Below, one piece after another: positions 17,742 through 25,743 of a stretch of 64,000 nt of DNA. How positions within the stretch are numbered: position 1 is the first letter of the stretch; every line of letters begins with the position of its first letter. A model generated the notes under the pieces. The model was not told the origin of the DNA and made no database searches. It worked only from the letters and a program-made list of their open reading frames with translations. The position numbers and the translations under genes are program-made. Source of the stretch: Smithella sp. (GTDB lineage: Bacteria; Desulfobacterota; Syntrophia; Syntrophales; Smithellaceae); contig JAGPFC010000008.1 in assembly GCA_018056685.1 (NCBI GenBank), positions 58,777 through 122,776 on the forward strand. The letters run 5' to 3'.

Positions 17742-18937
17742 TATGCTTTACCTCCCTGACGATTGCTAAGCAGATATTCGCCCAAATCAAGCAGCCGTCC
17801 GTCAGCAAGCCTTTTTGACGCGAGTTGAAATCCCGCGCCGTTTACGGCGGGCACATGCAGGGCGGGCTGACCGGTGACGTTGGCAAACGCGGTATATACA
17901 AGTTGTTCATACAGATCAGCCAGGGAATCACTTATTCCGGATGCGACGGAATTGACTGTTGGAAGAACCAGAAATTCCGCCTGCTCTGAAATTTTCCGCA
18001 TTTCGAAGACGAGCTGCGCGCGAAGACGGCAGGCGTCTTCATAAGCACTGTATCGCTCAAACTGGAAAAACGCTCCTTGAAACAGATAGCTCTTTAAAAG
18101 AGTCCCGAAGGCCGCGCCGCGCGATTGCAAATACATCTCGTTCCAGTTTTTAGCGCCCGGCGCCCGTTGACCGTAACGCACGGAATCATAACGTCCCGCG
18201 CATGACGAAGCCTCCACCGATCCGACAATCTGATGGACCAGCATAAACTGAGAATAATCAGGAAAAGACAACTCCTTGACCGCAAATCCTGCTTTTTTCA
18301 GTTCATCCAGTTCCTTTTCCAATGCTTTACGCTTATCGGCGGGCAGAGCTTTTAAGACTTCCTCAATAACGCCCAGCGTCGTTTTTTTCGGGTCAATTTT
18401 TTGTGATGAAAAATCCGGCAGCGATTCATCAGGAAGTGAAAAATCCCTTTCATCCGCGCCTGAAATTGTCTGCATAATATCGCGAATGGATTTTATATCA
18501 CGGGCCAGGATGCCGCAGGTTTCCATGGATGGAATCAAACCGATAAGCCCCAAACGGGAAATAATGCCGAAGCTTGGCTTGAAACCGTAAACACCGGCAC
18601 GTGCGGCAGCCAGTCTTGCTTCCCCCGCCATGTCCAGCATCAATTCAACATCAGACGCTTTTCCCACCAAGGCGTTCCCCGCCATGTTGTCCTTCAATCC
18701 GAAACCGAATTCGCTCATCCTGACGGAGCCGACTATATTCGCGCCTTGTTCTGAAAGCCTTTCCACAACAATCGCGTCTTCCAATGCCTTAAAACCGGCC
18801 AGCGCCGCGGAACCGGCCTCTATCGGCCAGCCTTTCACGGAGATGTTGGGTTGAACAGTTACCGTCATTGCATTTAGCTTTCCTGTGGCTGATTTGGTTG
18901 CTTGTTCAGAATTGCGATAGAAAAAAAATGAATCCAT
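17741..18937 (-). CDS. GatA homologue lacking the amidase catalytic triad
   Basis: 398 aa against about 485 for GatA. Residues 25-150 and the C-terminus align with GatA (AIVVERLSEQGANIVG, GVYGFKPSFG, ISRLGLIG, ANVTGQPALHVP), but the N-terminal helices are missing. The three catalytic residues of the amidase-signature family are gone. The Lys of KDN is Q29 (VQPN), the Gly/Ser-rich loop with the cis-Ser (GGSSGGS) is deleted between about residues 92 and 94, and the nucleophilic Ser of TGGSIR aligns with E106 (AGEAR). It therefore cannot release ammonia from glutamine by the known mechanism. ATG at 18937 follows AAGGGGA; it begins 12 bp after aspS-gatC and overlaps gatB by one base. Likely a structural or tRNA-binding partner. 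Assignment to the family is firm; function is open. Confidence 0.82.
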   Translation of the reverse strand: MDSFFFYRNSEQATKSATGKLNAMTVTVQPNISVKGWPIEAGSAALAGFKALEDAIVVERLSEQGANIVGSVRMSEFGFGLKDNMAGNALVGKASDVELMLDMAGEARLAAARAGVYGFKPSFGIISRLGLIGLIPSMETCGILARDIKSIRDIMQTISGADERDFSLPDESLPDFSSQKIDPKKTTLGVIEEVLKALPADKRKALEKELDELKKAGFAVKELSFPDYSQFMLVHQIVGSVEASSCAGRYDSVRYGQRAPGAKNWNEMYLQSRGAAFGTLLKSYLFQGAFFQFERYSAYEDACRLRAQLVFEMRKISEQAEFLVLPTVNSVASGISDSLADLYEQLVYTAFANVTGQPALHVPAVNGAGFQLASKRLADGRLLDLGEYLLSNRQGGKA

Positions 18938-18949
18938 TGAGATGTCCCC

Positions 18950-21070
18950 TTATTCGATAATATTGGCAACTTTGAAATAATTGCCCTTAACCGCCGGCGC
19001 GCTTTTCAGCAGTTGTCCCGTTTCGGCAAGTGGCGATCGTCTGGCTTCCACTCCGGGACGCGTTCGACTGGCCGCCGGGGCCACAGAACGAATCGGCTCT
19101 TCGGAAACGGCCAGATCTTGAACCAATGCGGCCAGATTTTCTGCCTGTTCGAGAACGGTTTCCATGACCGGACGTTCATTTTCATCAATCCCGATGCGCG
19201 ATACCCACGAGACGCGATCCAGAAGATTTTCCTTTTCGGCGGTTCCCGGCAGAACATCTTTTTCGCCAAGATTCAGGAGCCCCAGTTCCACCAGTTGTTC
19301 GCGTTTGACCGCGGAGGGCGCTCCCGTCAGAGGACAGGCGGCGCTGCGATTTTTGGGGAACGCGATGACTTCGCGGATGGAAGCCGTCTGCAGAATCATG
19401 GAAACGGTGCGGTCCATGCCCAGGGCCAGGCCGCCGTGCGGCGGCGCACCGAAGTCAAAGGCCCGCAGGAAGAAACCAAACTTTTCTTTCATGTCGTCTT
19501 CCGTCAAACCCAGGGCGGTAAATATTTTTCGCTGAATATCACGATTGTTGATACGGATGCTGCCCCCGCCCAGTTCCTCGCCGTTCATGACCAGATCATA
19601 GGCGCGTGACTTCAGGGACAAAAGTTCTTCGATGTTTTTCGGATCGAAATCCGTTCGATCCGGCGCCGTGAAGGGATGATGGCTGGAGGTGACGCCTCCT
19701 TCATCTGTGGGTTCAAATAATGGAAATTCCGTAACCCAGACCGGATAAAAGCTGTTTTCGGGAATCAGTTCCAGCCGGTTGGCCAAATGCAGACGTAACT
19801 GTCCCAGCGCCGACGTAACCGTGGCGTAAGACGGATCGGCGACCATGATCAGAACATCACCGTCGTGAACATCGAAACGGCGTTTTAATTCACCAAGCTC
19901 CGCTTCACTGAAGAACTGCACAATGTTGGATTCCAGCCTGCCGTTTTCGGCACGCATCCAGGTCATGCCTTTGGCGCCGAACGAAGGCGCGATTTCCTTG
20001 GCGTATTCATTCTGCAGAACGTTTTTGCTGAGTTTTTCGGACTGGCCTTTGATATTGATGCCCTTGATACAACCGCCGCGCTGCATAATCTGGCGGAAAA
20101 TAGAATATTGGGTTTGAGAAAACACATCCGTCACATCAACAAAACGCAGGCCGAAACGAAGATCGGGACGGTCGGAACCGGTCGTATCCATCGCTTCCGC
20201 GTACGTCATGCGCGGAAAGGGACGTTTCAATTCAATGCCGCCGATGGCAAACATTTTCACGGCAAGCTCTTCAATCAGATCATAAAGAAATTCCTCGTCG
20301 ATAAAGGAAGCTTCAACGTCCAGTTGGGTGAATTCCGGCTGACGGTTGGGACGCAGATCTTCATCACGGAAACAGCGCGCCAGTTGAAAATAACGCTCCA
20401 GTCCGCCGATCATCAAAAGCTGTTTGAAAAGCTGCGGTGACTGAGGAAGCGCGTAGAAATTCTGCGGATGAACGCGGCTGGGCACGAGGTAATCGCGCGC
20501 GCCTTCCGGCGTGCTCGCGGTCAGCACGGGCGTTTCCACCTCCACAAATCCGCGCGAATCGAGAAACTGCCGCACGCACTGAAAAATGCGATGCCGCAGG
20601 ATCAAATTGTTCTGCATGGCCGGACGGCGGATATCCAGATAGCGGTACTGCATACGCAAATCTTCGGAAACATTATCGCCACCCGCTGTTTCCGCTCCCG
20701 CAACCATCGCCTTATCGGTGATGACAAACGGCAGCGGATCGGCTTCAGAAAGAACGGTCATATCATCGACCAATACTTCCAGTTGTCCCGTTTCGATGTT
20801 GGGATTCTCCGTTCCCTCCAATCTCTTTTTAGCCTTGCCGGTAATGGCGACACAATATTCGGGACGCAGTGCAGTCGCTGCCTGGCAGATACCCGTCGAA
20901 GTAAAATCCGGACTGAAAACGATTTGAATAATGCCGCTGCGGTCGCGCAAATGAATAAACAGCAGTCCGCCGTGGTCGCGGTAGGCATCCACCCAGCCGC
21001 AGAGCTGCACGGTCCGGCCGACATGTTCCATGGAAAGCTGTCCGCAAAAAATACGTTGGGAATAGTTCAT
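18950..21070 (-). CDS. Aspartyl-tRNA synthetase fused to GatC
   Basis: 706 aa. Residues 1 to about 605 are a complete bacterial AspRS: OB fold, FRDEDLRPNRQPEFTQ motif 2, GAD region, and motif 3 in GLALGMDRT. Residues about 614-706 match GatC, the small clamp subunit of the amidotransferase: a helix starting LLDRVSWVSRIGID, a second helix, then the end GNYFKVANIIE (compare the usual DGFFRVPRVLE). ATG at 21070 has AAAGGA eight bases upstream; an in-frame ATG 11 codons earlier lacks one. H33 and G86 occupy the non-discriminating positions. First gene of the aspS-gatC / gatA-like / gatB operon, so one polypeptide would make Asp-tRNA(Asn) and dock the amidotransferase: a covalent transamidosome. 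The fusion is clear in sequence; the role is inferred. Confidence 0.9.
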   Translation of the reverse strand: MNYSQRIFCGQLSMEHVGRTVQLCGWVDAYRDHGGLLFIHLRDRSGIIQIVFSPDFTSTGICQAATALRPEYCVAITGKAKKRLEGTENPNIETGQLEVLVDDMTVLSEADPLPFVITDKAMVAGAETAGGDNVSEDLRMQYRYLDIRRPAMQNNLILRHRIFQCVRQFLDSRGFVEVETPVLTASTPEGARDYLVPSRVHPQNFYALPQSPQLFKQLLMIGGLERYFQLARCFRDEDLRPNRQPEFTQLDVEASFIDEEFLYDLIEELAVKMFAIGGIELKRPFPRMTYAEAMDTTGSDRPDLRFGLRFVDVTDVFSQTQYSIFRQIMQRGGCIKGINIKGQSEKLSKNVLQNEYAKEIAPSFGAKGMTWMRAENGRLESNIVQFFSEAELGELKRRFDVHDGDVLIMVADPSYATVTSALGQLRLHLANRLELIPENSFYPVWVTEFPLFEPTDEGGVTSSHHPFTAPDRTDFDPKNIEELLSLKSRAYDLVMNGEELGGGSIRINNRDIQRKIFTALGLTEDDMKEKFGFFLRAFDFGAPPHGGLALGMDRTVSMILQTASIREVIAFPKNRSAACPLTGAPSAVKREQLVELGLLNLGEKDVLPGTAEKENLLDRVSWVSRIGIDENERPVMETVLEQAENLAALVQDLAVSEEPIRSVAPAASRTRPGVEARRSPLAETGQLLKSAPAVKGNYFKVANIIE

Positions 21071-21100
21071 GAGATAAGTCCTTTTATTAAGCTGAAAATA

Positions 21101-21125
21101 CAAAATTGTTCTTGGGACAATTTTG
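21101..21125 (-). promoter_or_regulatory. Dyad at the transcription start of aspS-gatC
   Basis: CAAAATTGT (21101-21109) and ACAATTTTG (21117-21125) form a perfect 9-bp inverted repeat with a 7-nt centre. It begins within a few bases of the predicted start point, so it is either an operator or a 5' mRNA stem-loop. Part of it (GGGACAA) is also inverted at 21180-21186. Confidence 0.45.
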
Positions 21126-21133
21126 TGCCGCGG

Positions 21134-21162
21134 AGCATACCAAAACTGTGCCGATGTTTCAA
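21134..21162 (-). promoter_or_regulatory. Sigma-70-type promoter of aspS-gatC operon
   Basis: On the reverse strand: TTGAAA (21162-21157), a 17-bp spacer and TATGCT (21139-21134). The predicted start is near 21127, giving a leader of about 57 nt before the ATG at 21070. Confidence 0.6.
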
Positions 21163-21250
21163 GGCATTAAACAAAAATGATTGTCCCGGTTTTTAATTTT
21201 GTGAACTTGAACCGCCTAATTGCGTAAGAAAATGACAGCTGAATGAACAA

Positions 21251-21270
21251 CCCCGCCGCAAACAGCGGGG
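21251..21270 (-). terminator. Hairpin terminator after the methylmalonyl-CoA genes
   Basis: CCCCGC (21251-21256) and GCGGGG (21265-21270) with an 8-nt loop; on the reverse strand TTGTT follows. It lies about 155 bp after the mce stop. A second GC hairpin, CGCCC/GGGCG, is at 21287-21300. The short U tract makes the terminator call moderate. Confidence 0.45.
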
Positions 21271-21308
21271 TATCCAAAAGAACTTGCGCCCCAATGGGCG
21301 GGGAATTA

Positions 21309-21373
21309 GACCCACATTTATCCCGCTCGGCCTATAGTGACCTTTAGGTTATTCGTTTCTGAAATTTGGGTCT
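21309..21373. repeat. Imperfect 12-bp inverted repeat
   Basis: AGACCCACATTT (21309-21320) and AAATTTGGGTCT (21362-21373) pair with one mismatch around a 41-nt centre. With the adjacent GC hairpins this resembles a non-coding repeat unit or the decayed end of a mobile element, but no transposase or flanking target duplication was seen. Confidence 0.4.
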
Positions 21374-21424
21374 CATTAAAGCTTAAAAAAGATGTTTGCG
21401 AATCCCGTTAACCAACGTCTGATT

Positions 21425-21832
21425 TTAAGAGTCCCTTTCGCAAAGCTCGACCAATACGCCGAAAGTGGATTTGGGATGGAGAAACGCGATCTTTGCGCCG
21501 CCGGCGCCGCGCCTCGGTTTTTCGTCAATTAATTGAACCCCCCTGGTTTTCAGCTCGGCAAGCGCCTCTTCGATATTTTCCACGCGGAAAGCGATATGCT
21601 GAACCCCTTCGCCCTTTTTGTCGAGATATTTCGCGATTGGACCATCCGGTGAGGTCGATTCCAAAAGTTCGATTTCCGTATCGCCGACCGGGAAAAAGGC
21701 CGTGGTTACTTTCTGCTCAGCAACTGTTTCACTTCCAGCGTCAGTCAGTCCGAGCAGACCGGTATATAATTGTTTTGTCGCGTCGATACTTTTCACGGCG
21801 ATGCCGATATGATCAATTTTCAGAACTTTCAT
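21425..21832 (-). CDS. mce: Methylmalonyl-CoA epimerase
   Basis: 135 aa, a single VOC/glyoxalase-fold protein. Converts (S)- to (R)-methylmalonyl-CoA or back. The N-terminal KIDHIGIAVKSI and C-terminal FLHPKSTFGVLVEL motifs carry metal ligands (His in DHIG, Glu in LVEL), with a further His in VQHIAF. AAAGGAG precedes the ATG. It is last in the operon with both subunits of methylmalonyl-CoA mutase, which fixes the substrate; the set joins propionyl-CoA and succinyl-CoA metabolism. Confidence 0.92.
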   Translation of the reverse strand: MKVLKIDHIGIAVKSIDATKQLYTGLLGLTDAGSETVAEQKVTTAFFPVGDTEIELLESTSPDGPIAKYLDKKGEGVQHIAFRVENIEEALAELKTRGVQLIDEKPRRGAGGAKIAFLHPKSTFGVLVELCERDS

Positions 21833-21846
21833 AATATCTCCTTTAT

Positions 21847-22254
21847 CTAATCACGGTGTCGTGCGTGCGTCTCGATGAACTGAACAATATCTCCGGTGGC
21901 GGTTCCCGGCCCGAATATGCCTGCAATGCCGGCTTCTTTTAATTGCGGTATATCTTCATTGGGAATGATGCCGCCCCCGATGACCAGCACATCTTTCATG
22001 TCTTTCTGGGCAAGTAGTTCCATCACCTTGGGAAAAAAATAATTGTGCACGCCGGACAAACTGCTCAAGCCAATCACATCCGCATCTTCCTGCAGAGCCG
22101 TGGCGACGATCATTTCCGGTGTCTGCCGTAGTCCGGTATAAATAACTTCCATCCCCGCTTCCATAAATATCCGGGCCAGAAGTTTCGCTCCCCGGTCATG
22201 TCCGTCAAGACCGGGTTTAGCCAGAACAATCCTGATCTTCCTTTTGCTTTCCAT
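21847..22254 (-). CDS. Methylmalonyl-CoA mutase, cobalamin-binding subunit
   Basis: 135 aa. The B12-binding domain as a separate protein, with DGHDRG (the DxHxxG lower axial His), SSLSGVHN and GGGIIPNED typical of base-off B12 domains. It complements the catalytic chain encoded 39 bp upstream, which lacks this domain. Both genes have their own start and ribosome site (GGGAG here), so the split is a genuine two-subunit form and not a frameshift. Works in the cytoplasm on succinyl-CoA/(R)-methylmalonyl-CoA. Confidence 0.92.
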   Translation of the reverse strand: MESKRKIRIVLAKPGLDGHDRGAKLLARIFMEAGMEVIYTGLRQTPEMIVATALQEDADVIGLSSLSGVHNYFFPKVMELLAQKDMKDVLVIGGGIIPNEDIPQLKEAGIAGIFGPGTATGDIVQFIETHARHRD

Positions 22255-22293
22255 TCCAGAATTCTCCCATTCAGAAAATATTTTTCACACTTT

Positions 22294-23973
22294 TTAAAAA
22301 AACTGTTTGGGTTTGTACTCTCCGTATATTCCCCGCCAGACGTCACAGATTTCGCCGATTGTCGCGTCGGCCTTGACCGCTTCAATCACCGCGGGCATCA
22401 CGTTTTCTTCGGCCAGAGAAACCCTGCGCAGATTTTCCAGCGCCTTTTCCCATTTTGCCTTATCACGGCGGGCGCGCATCTCTTTGAGTTTGGCTGCTTC
22501 GGCATCCCCCAGTTTCATATCCACTCTGAGAAGATTTTCCAGTGGCGTATCTTCCATGGTATATTTATTGATGCCGACATAGACGCGCTCGCGGCTCTCA
22601 ATTTCTTTCTGATAACGGTAAGCGCTTTGTTGAATTTCCTGCTGGATAAAAGCCTGCTCGATCGCGTCCAGCGTGCCGCCCATATGATCTATTTTTTTAA
22701 TGTACTGGTCAATTTGTGCCTCGATCTTATCCGTCATGGCTTCCACATAATATGAACCGGCCAGCGGATCGATCGTATCCGTGGCGCCGCTTTCTTCGGC
22801 CACGATTTGTTGAGTCCGCAGAGCAACCGTTACCGCCTGTTGGGTGGGCAAACACAGCGCTTCATCATAGGAATTGGTATGCAGGGACTGACATCCGCCC
22901 AGGGCCGCCGCGTAAGCCTGAAGACCGACGCGGACAATGTTGTTCAACGGCTGTTGCGCGGTGAGCGTAACGCCGCCCGTTTGCACGTGGTAGCGCAACA
23001 TCATGGAGCGGGGATCTTTCGCGCCGAATCTTTCTTTCATCACCTTCGCCCAGTAGCGGCGGGCCGCTCGGAACTTGGCTGTTTCCTCGAGCACATTGGT
23101 AAAGGCGTTGAAAAAGAAACTGAGCCGGGGGGCAAATTTATCGACGTCCAGGCCGCGATTAATGCAGGCCTGCACATAAGCGATGCCGTCCGCGATGGTG
23201 AAGGCCGCTTCCTGCGCCGCGGTGGAACCGGCTTCCCGGATATGATAACCGCTGATGCTGATGGAATTCCATTTCGGCACATTTTTAAAACAATACTCGA
23301 TCAAATCGACCGTCAGTTTCATGCTGGGCGCGGGAGGATAAATATACTGTCCGCGGACGGTAATTTCTTTGAGAATGTCGTTCTGCACTGTCCCGCCGAG
23401 CTGGTCATACGATACGCCCTGTTCATCCGCGACCGCCAGATACATGGCCAGAAGGACAGTCGCCGGAGCGTTGATGGTCATGGATGTCGTTACTTTATCC
23501 AGAGGAATATCCTTGAACAGCAGGCGCATATCCCCAATGTAATCGATGGCGACCCCGACCTTGCCCACTTCGCCCATCGAAAGCGGATGATCACTGTCAT
23601 AGCCGGCCTGGGTGGGCAGATCAAAAGCAACGCTGAGGCCCGTCTGTCCCTGATTCAAGAGATAACGGTAACGCTCATTGCTTTCGCGCGCGCTGCCGAA
23701 TCCGGCATACTGGCGCATGGTCCAGAAACGCCCCCTATACATCGTGGGCTGCACACCGCGGGTAAAGGGATAATCTCCGGGGAATCCCAGATTCTCATGA
23801 TAATCCAGCCCGACTGTATCCAGCGGCGTGTATAACCTTTCAATCGGAGTACCGGAAATGCTGGTAAATATTTCTTTGCGTTCCTTTTCACGGGCCAACG
23901 ATTTTTGCAGTTTTTCATTCTCCCATTTTTCTTTGGCGGTTTGAATCTTTTCGATTTCCTTTTTGTCGAACAT
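22294..23973 (-). CDS. Methylmalonyl-CoA mutase, catalytic subunit
   Basis: 559 aa, the substrate-binding TIM-barrel chain. Recognised from PERLYTPLD-like GTPIERLYTP, RGVQPTMYRGRFWTMRQYAG, and LHTNSYDEALCLPT. The start is placed at ATG 23973 because MFDKKEIEKI matches the usual beginning of this family and GGAG lies nine bases before it; the frame is open for seven more codons to ATG 23994. First gene of an operon with the B12 subunit and the epimerase. Could run toward succinyl-CoA (propionate oxidation) or in reverse (propionate formation). The divergent korDABC operon could use succinyl-CoA to make 2-oxoglutarate. Confidence 0.93.
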   Translation of the reverse strand: MFDKKEIEKIQTAKEKWENEKLQKSLAREKERKEIFTSISGTPIERLYTPLDTVGLDYHENLGFPGDYPFTRGVQPTMYRGRFWTMRQYAGFGSARESNERYRYLLNQGQTGLSVAFDLPTQAGYDSDHPLSMGEVGKVGVAIDYIGDMRLLFKDIPLDKVTTSMTINAPATVLLAMYLAVADEQGVSYDQLGGTVQNDILKEITVRGQYIYPPAPSMKLTVDLIEYCFKNVPKWNSISISGYHIREAGSTAAQEAAFTIADGIAYVQACINRGLDVDKFAPRLSFFFNAFTNVLEETAKFRAARRYWAKVMKERFGAKDPRSMMLRYHVQTGGVTLTAQQPLNNIVRVGLQAYAAALGGCQSLHTNSYDEALCLPTQQAVTVALRTQQIVAEESGATDTIDPLAGSYYVEAMTDKIEAQIDQYIKKIDHMGGTLDAIEQAFIQQEIQQSAYRYQKEIESRERVYVGINKYTMEDTPLENLLRVDMKLGDAEAAKLKEMRARRDKAKWEKALENLRRVSLAEENVMPAVIEAVKADATIGEICDVWRGIYGEYKPKQFF

Positions 23974-24111
23974 TTCCTGTTTCTCCGGCTTCATTTTTTG
24001 ATTTCCATATTTCTTGAAAATCTGGATATCCGCATTTTCCGGTCGCGGACATCGGTTTTTTCAGTATCAATTATCATCTCAATATTCAATCAATTTTTAC
24101 AGTCATGATGC

Positions 24112-24130
24112 GAATCATGGCTCATGATTC
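24112..24130. promoter_or_regulatory. Operator-like dyad between mcm and kor operons
   Basis: GAATCATG (24112-24119), GCT, CATGATTC (24123-24130): a perfect 8-bp dyad with a 3-nt centre in the 304-bp divergent region, about 30 bp upstream of the kor promoter. Suits a dimeric repressor or activator serving both operons. Confidence 0.45.
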
Positions 24131-24161
24131 CATGCCGTGTTAAGCGCGTGTTCATTTTACC

Positions 24162-24190
24162 TTGACATAGCCGGTTTATTTTTATATTTC
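24162..24190 (+). promoter_or_regulatory. Putative promoter of korDABC
   Basis: A consensus TTGACA (24162-24167), then TATTTC at 17 bp (24185-24190) or TATATT at 15 bp (24183-24188). The -35 box is perfect and the -10 box is weak, so an activator may be needed. The leader to the korD ATG at 24278 would be about 80 nt. Confidence 0.45.
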
Positions 24191-24277
24191 TTTTGTCCTG
24201 TTTTGCGGGTTTTTCCGAAATCCATGCTCAGAAACATCTGCACGTCAAATACTGTTGCGGGTCGATACGAGTTCCGT

Positions 24278-24562
24278 ATGCAAAAAAAGAAGAAATACGA
24301 AATTAACGAAGCAGACGAAACCGGGGCGCGAAAAAGAAAGCTCGGTCATGTCATCATCATCGAAGATCGCTGCAAAGGATGCGCCTTTTGTATTGCCAAT
24401 TGTCCCCGGCAGGTTTTAAAGGTTTCCTCTGTTTTTAATAAAAAGGGGTATCACCCACCGGAAGTCGTTGATGCATCCAAATGCGTCAATTGTCATTTCT
24501 GTGAAATTCTCTGTCCCGAATTCGCCATCTACAGCGTGGATCAGAATGATATTTATGAATAA
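24278..24562 (+). CDS. korD: 2-oxoacid:ferredoxin oxidoreductase delta subunit (2[4Fe-4S] ferredoxin)
   Basis: 94 aa. Two CxxCxxCxxxC clusters (CKGCAFCIANC and CVNCHFCEILC) mark a bacterial-type ferredoxin. The frame is open for 47 more codons upstream, but ATG at 24278 begins the Lys-rich MQKKKKYEI and gives the normal length. It heads korDABC, with 20 bp to korA. The subunit takes electrons from the thiamine-diphosphate chain to an external ferredoxin. Confidence 0.88.
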   Translation: MQKKKKYEINEADETGARKRKLGHVIIIEDRCKGCAFCIANCPRQVLKVSSVFNKKGYHPPEVVDASKCVNCHFCEILCPEFAIYSVDQNDIYE

Positions 24563-24582
24563 AGTCGCAAAGGAGACGCGTT

Positions 24583-25743
24583 TTGTCCGCAAGGGAAGTA
24601 TTAACAGGAACACATTTTTTTAACGGTGATCAGGCGTGTTGCGAAGGCGCGCTGGCGGCCGGCTGCCGCTTTTTCGCCGGATACCCGATCACACCGGCAA
24701 CAGAAATTGCCGAATCCATCTCCAGACGCCTGCCTCAGTTAGGTGGCATTTACATTCAGATGGAAGATGAAATCGCTTCCATGGCAGCCGTTCTGGGAGC
24801 AAGCTGGGGAGGCGTCAAAGCCATGACCAGCACATCCGGCCCCGGTTTTTCACTGATGATGGAAAATATCGGTCTGGGCATCTGCACGGAAACGCCCTGT
24901 GTGGTCTGTAACGTTCAGCGCGGCGGCCCCAGTACGGGTTTGCCGACCCTGGTGGCGCAGGGCGACATGATGCAGGCGCGCTGGGGCTCTCACGGTCACT
25001 ATGAAATCATCGCGCTGGCCCCTTCCAGCCCGCAGGAAATGTTTGATTTAACCATCCGGGCTTTCAACCTCAGTGAACAGTATCGCCTGCCCGTGATCAT
25101 TCTGGCGGATGAGGTGATCGGACACATGAATGAACGGGTCGTCATACCGCGCGAAGACGAAATCGAAATCGTTAACCGGCCCAAGCCAACCGTCCCCCGG
25201 GAAGACTATCTCCCCTACAAAGCGGATGAAAACGGCATCGCCCCCATGGCCACCTGCGGTGACGGATACCGGATTCACGTTACGGGCTTGACGCACGATG
25301 AGCGGGGCTATCCTGGCATGGACGCGAAAACTCAGGAACAGATGGTCAGCCGTCTGGTCGGTAAAATACGGAATAACCGCGAAAAAATAATCAAGACAAA
25401 AAATCTTTTTATCGATGATGCGGACGTGGTGATCGTTGCTTACGGGATCAGCGCCCGCTCCGCGTTACAGGCCGTTCGGGATTCGCGCAGCGACGGCATC
25501 AAAGCCGGTCTTGTTAAACTGGAAACCGTCTGGCCTTTTCCAGATGAATTGATCCGCTCGCTTGCCCCTCAGCTTAAAGCGTTCATCATGCCGGAGATCA
25601 ACGGCGGCCAGATGGTTCTGGAACTGGAACGTTGTGCCGGCGGCGCCTGCCCTGTTCATCTGGTGTCGAATTTTGGCGGCTCTATCATCCATCCCGGCCT
25701 GATTCTCAGCTCAATCCATAAAGTAATCAAAGGAAAATCATGA
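24583..25743 (+). CDS. korA: 2-oxoacid:ferredoxin oxidoreductase alpha subunit (TTG start)
   Basis: 386 aa. Starts with TTG at 24583, fixed by a strong AAAGGAG eight bases upstream and by alignment of the N-terminus to the family. GYPITPATEIAE and the Gly-rich TSTSGPGFSLM belong to the pyrimidine-binding domain; the C-terminal domain II has VIVAYGISARSA. Overlaps korB by four bases (ATGA). The organisation with a separate delta ferredoxin and no gamma fusion is that of 2-oxoglutarate synthase (KorABCD/OorABCD), which makes or breaks 2-oxoglutarate with succinyl-CoA, CO2 and reduced ferredoxin. A branched-chain 2-oxoacid cannot be ruled out. Confidence 0.9.
   Translation: MSAREVLTGTHFFNGDQACCEGALAAGCRFFAGYPITPATEIAESISRRLPQLGGIYIQMEDEIASMAAVLGASWGGVKAMTSTSGPGFSLMMENIGLGICTETPCVVCNVQRGGPSTGLPTLVAQGDMMQARWGSHGHYEIIALAPSSPQEMFDLTIRAFNLSEQYRLPVIILADEVIGHMNERVVIPREDEIEIVNRPKPTVPREDYLPYKADENGIAPMATCGDGYRIHVTGLTHDERGYPGMDAKTQEQMVSRLVGKIRNNREKIIKTKNLFIDDADVVIVAYGISARSALQAVRDSRSDGIKAGLVKLETVWPFPDELIRSLAPQLKAFIMPEINGGQMVLELERCAGGACPVHLVSNFGGSIIHPGLILSSIHKVIKGKS

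Larger units (their letters stand above)
21071..21424. other. 354-bp intergenic region between mce and aspS-gatC
   Basis: Contains, from right to left on the reverse strand: a long imperfect inverted repeat (21309-21373), two GC-rich hairpins (21287-21300 and 21251-21270), a sigma-70-like promoter for aspS-gatC (21134-21162) and a 9-bp dyad at the predicted transcription start (21101-21125). No convincing reading frame was seen. Confidence 0.6.

Noticed and set aside
22807..23835. A 342-codon forward frame inside the methylmalonyl-CoA mutase gene.
   Set aside because: Antisense to a strongly conserved gene, with no recognisable motif or ribosome site. A similar 198-codon frame inside aspS-gatC and a 242-codon frame across its start were rejected for the same reason.
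21847..23973. The two methylmalonyl-CoA mutase genes as one gene broken by a frameshift.
   Set aside because: Each has its own start, ribosome site and full domain, and the split form is well known.
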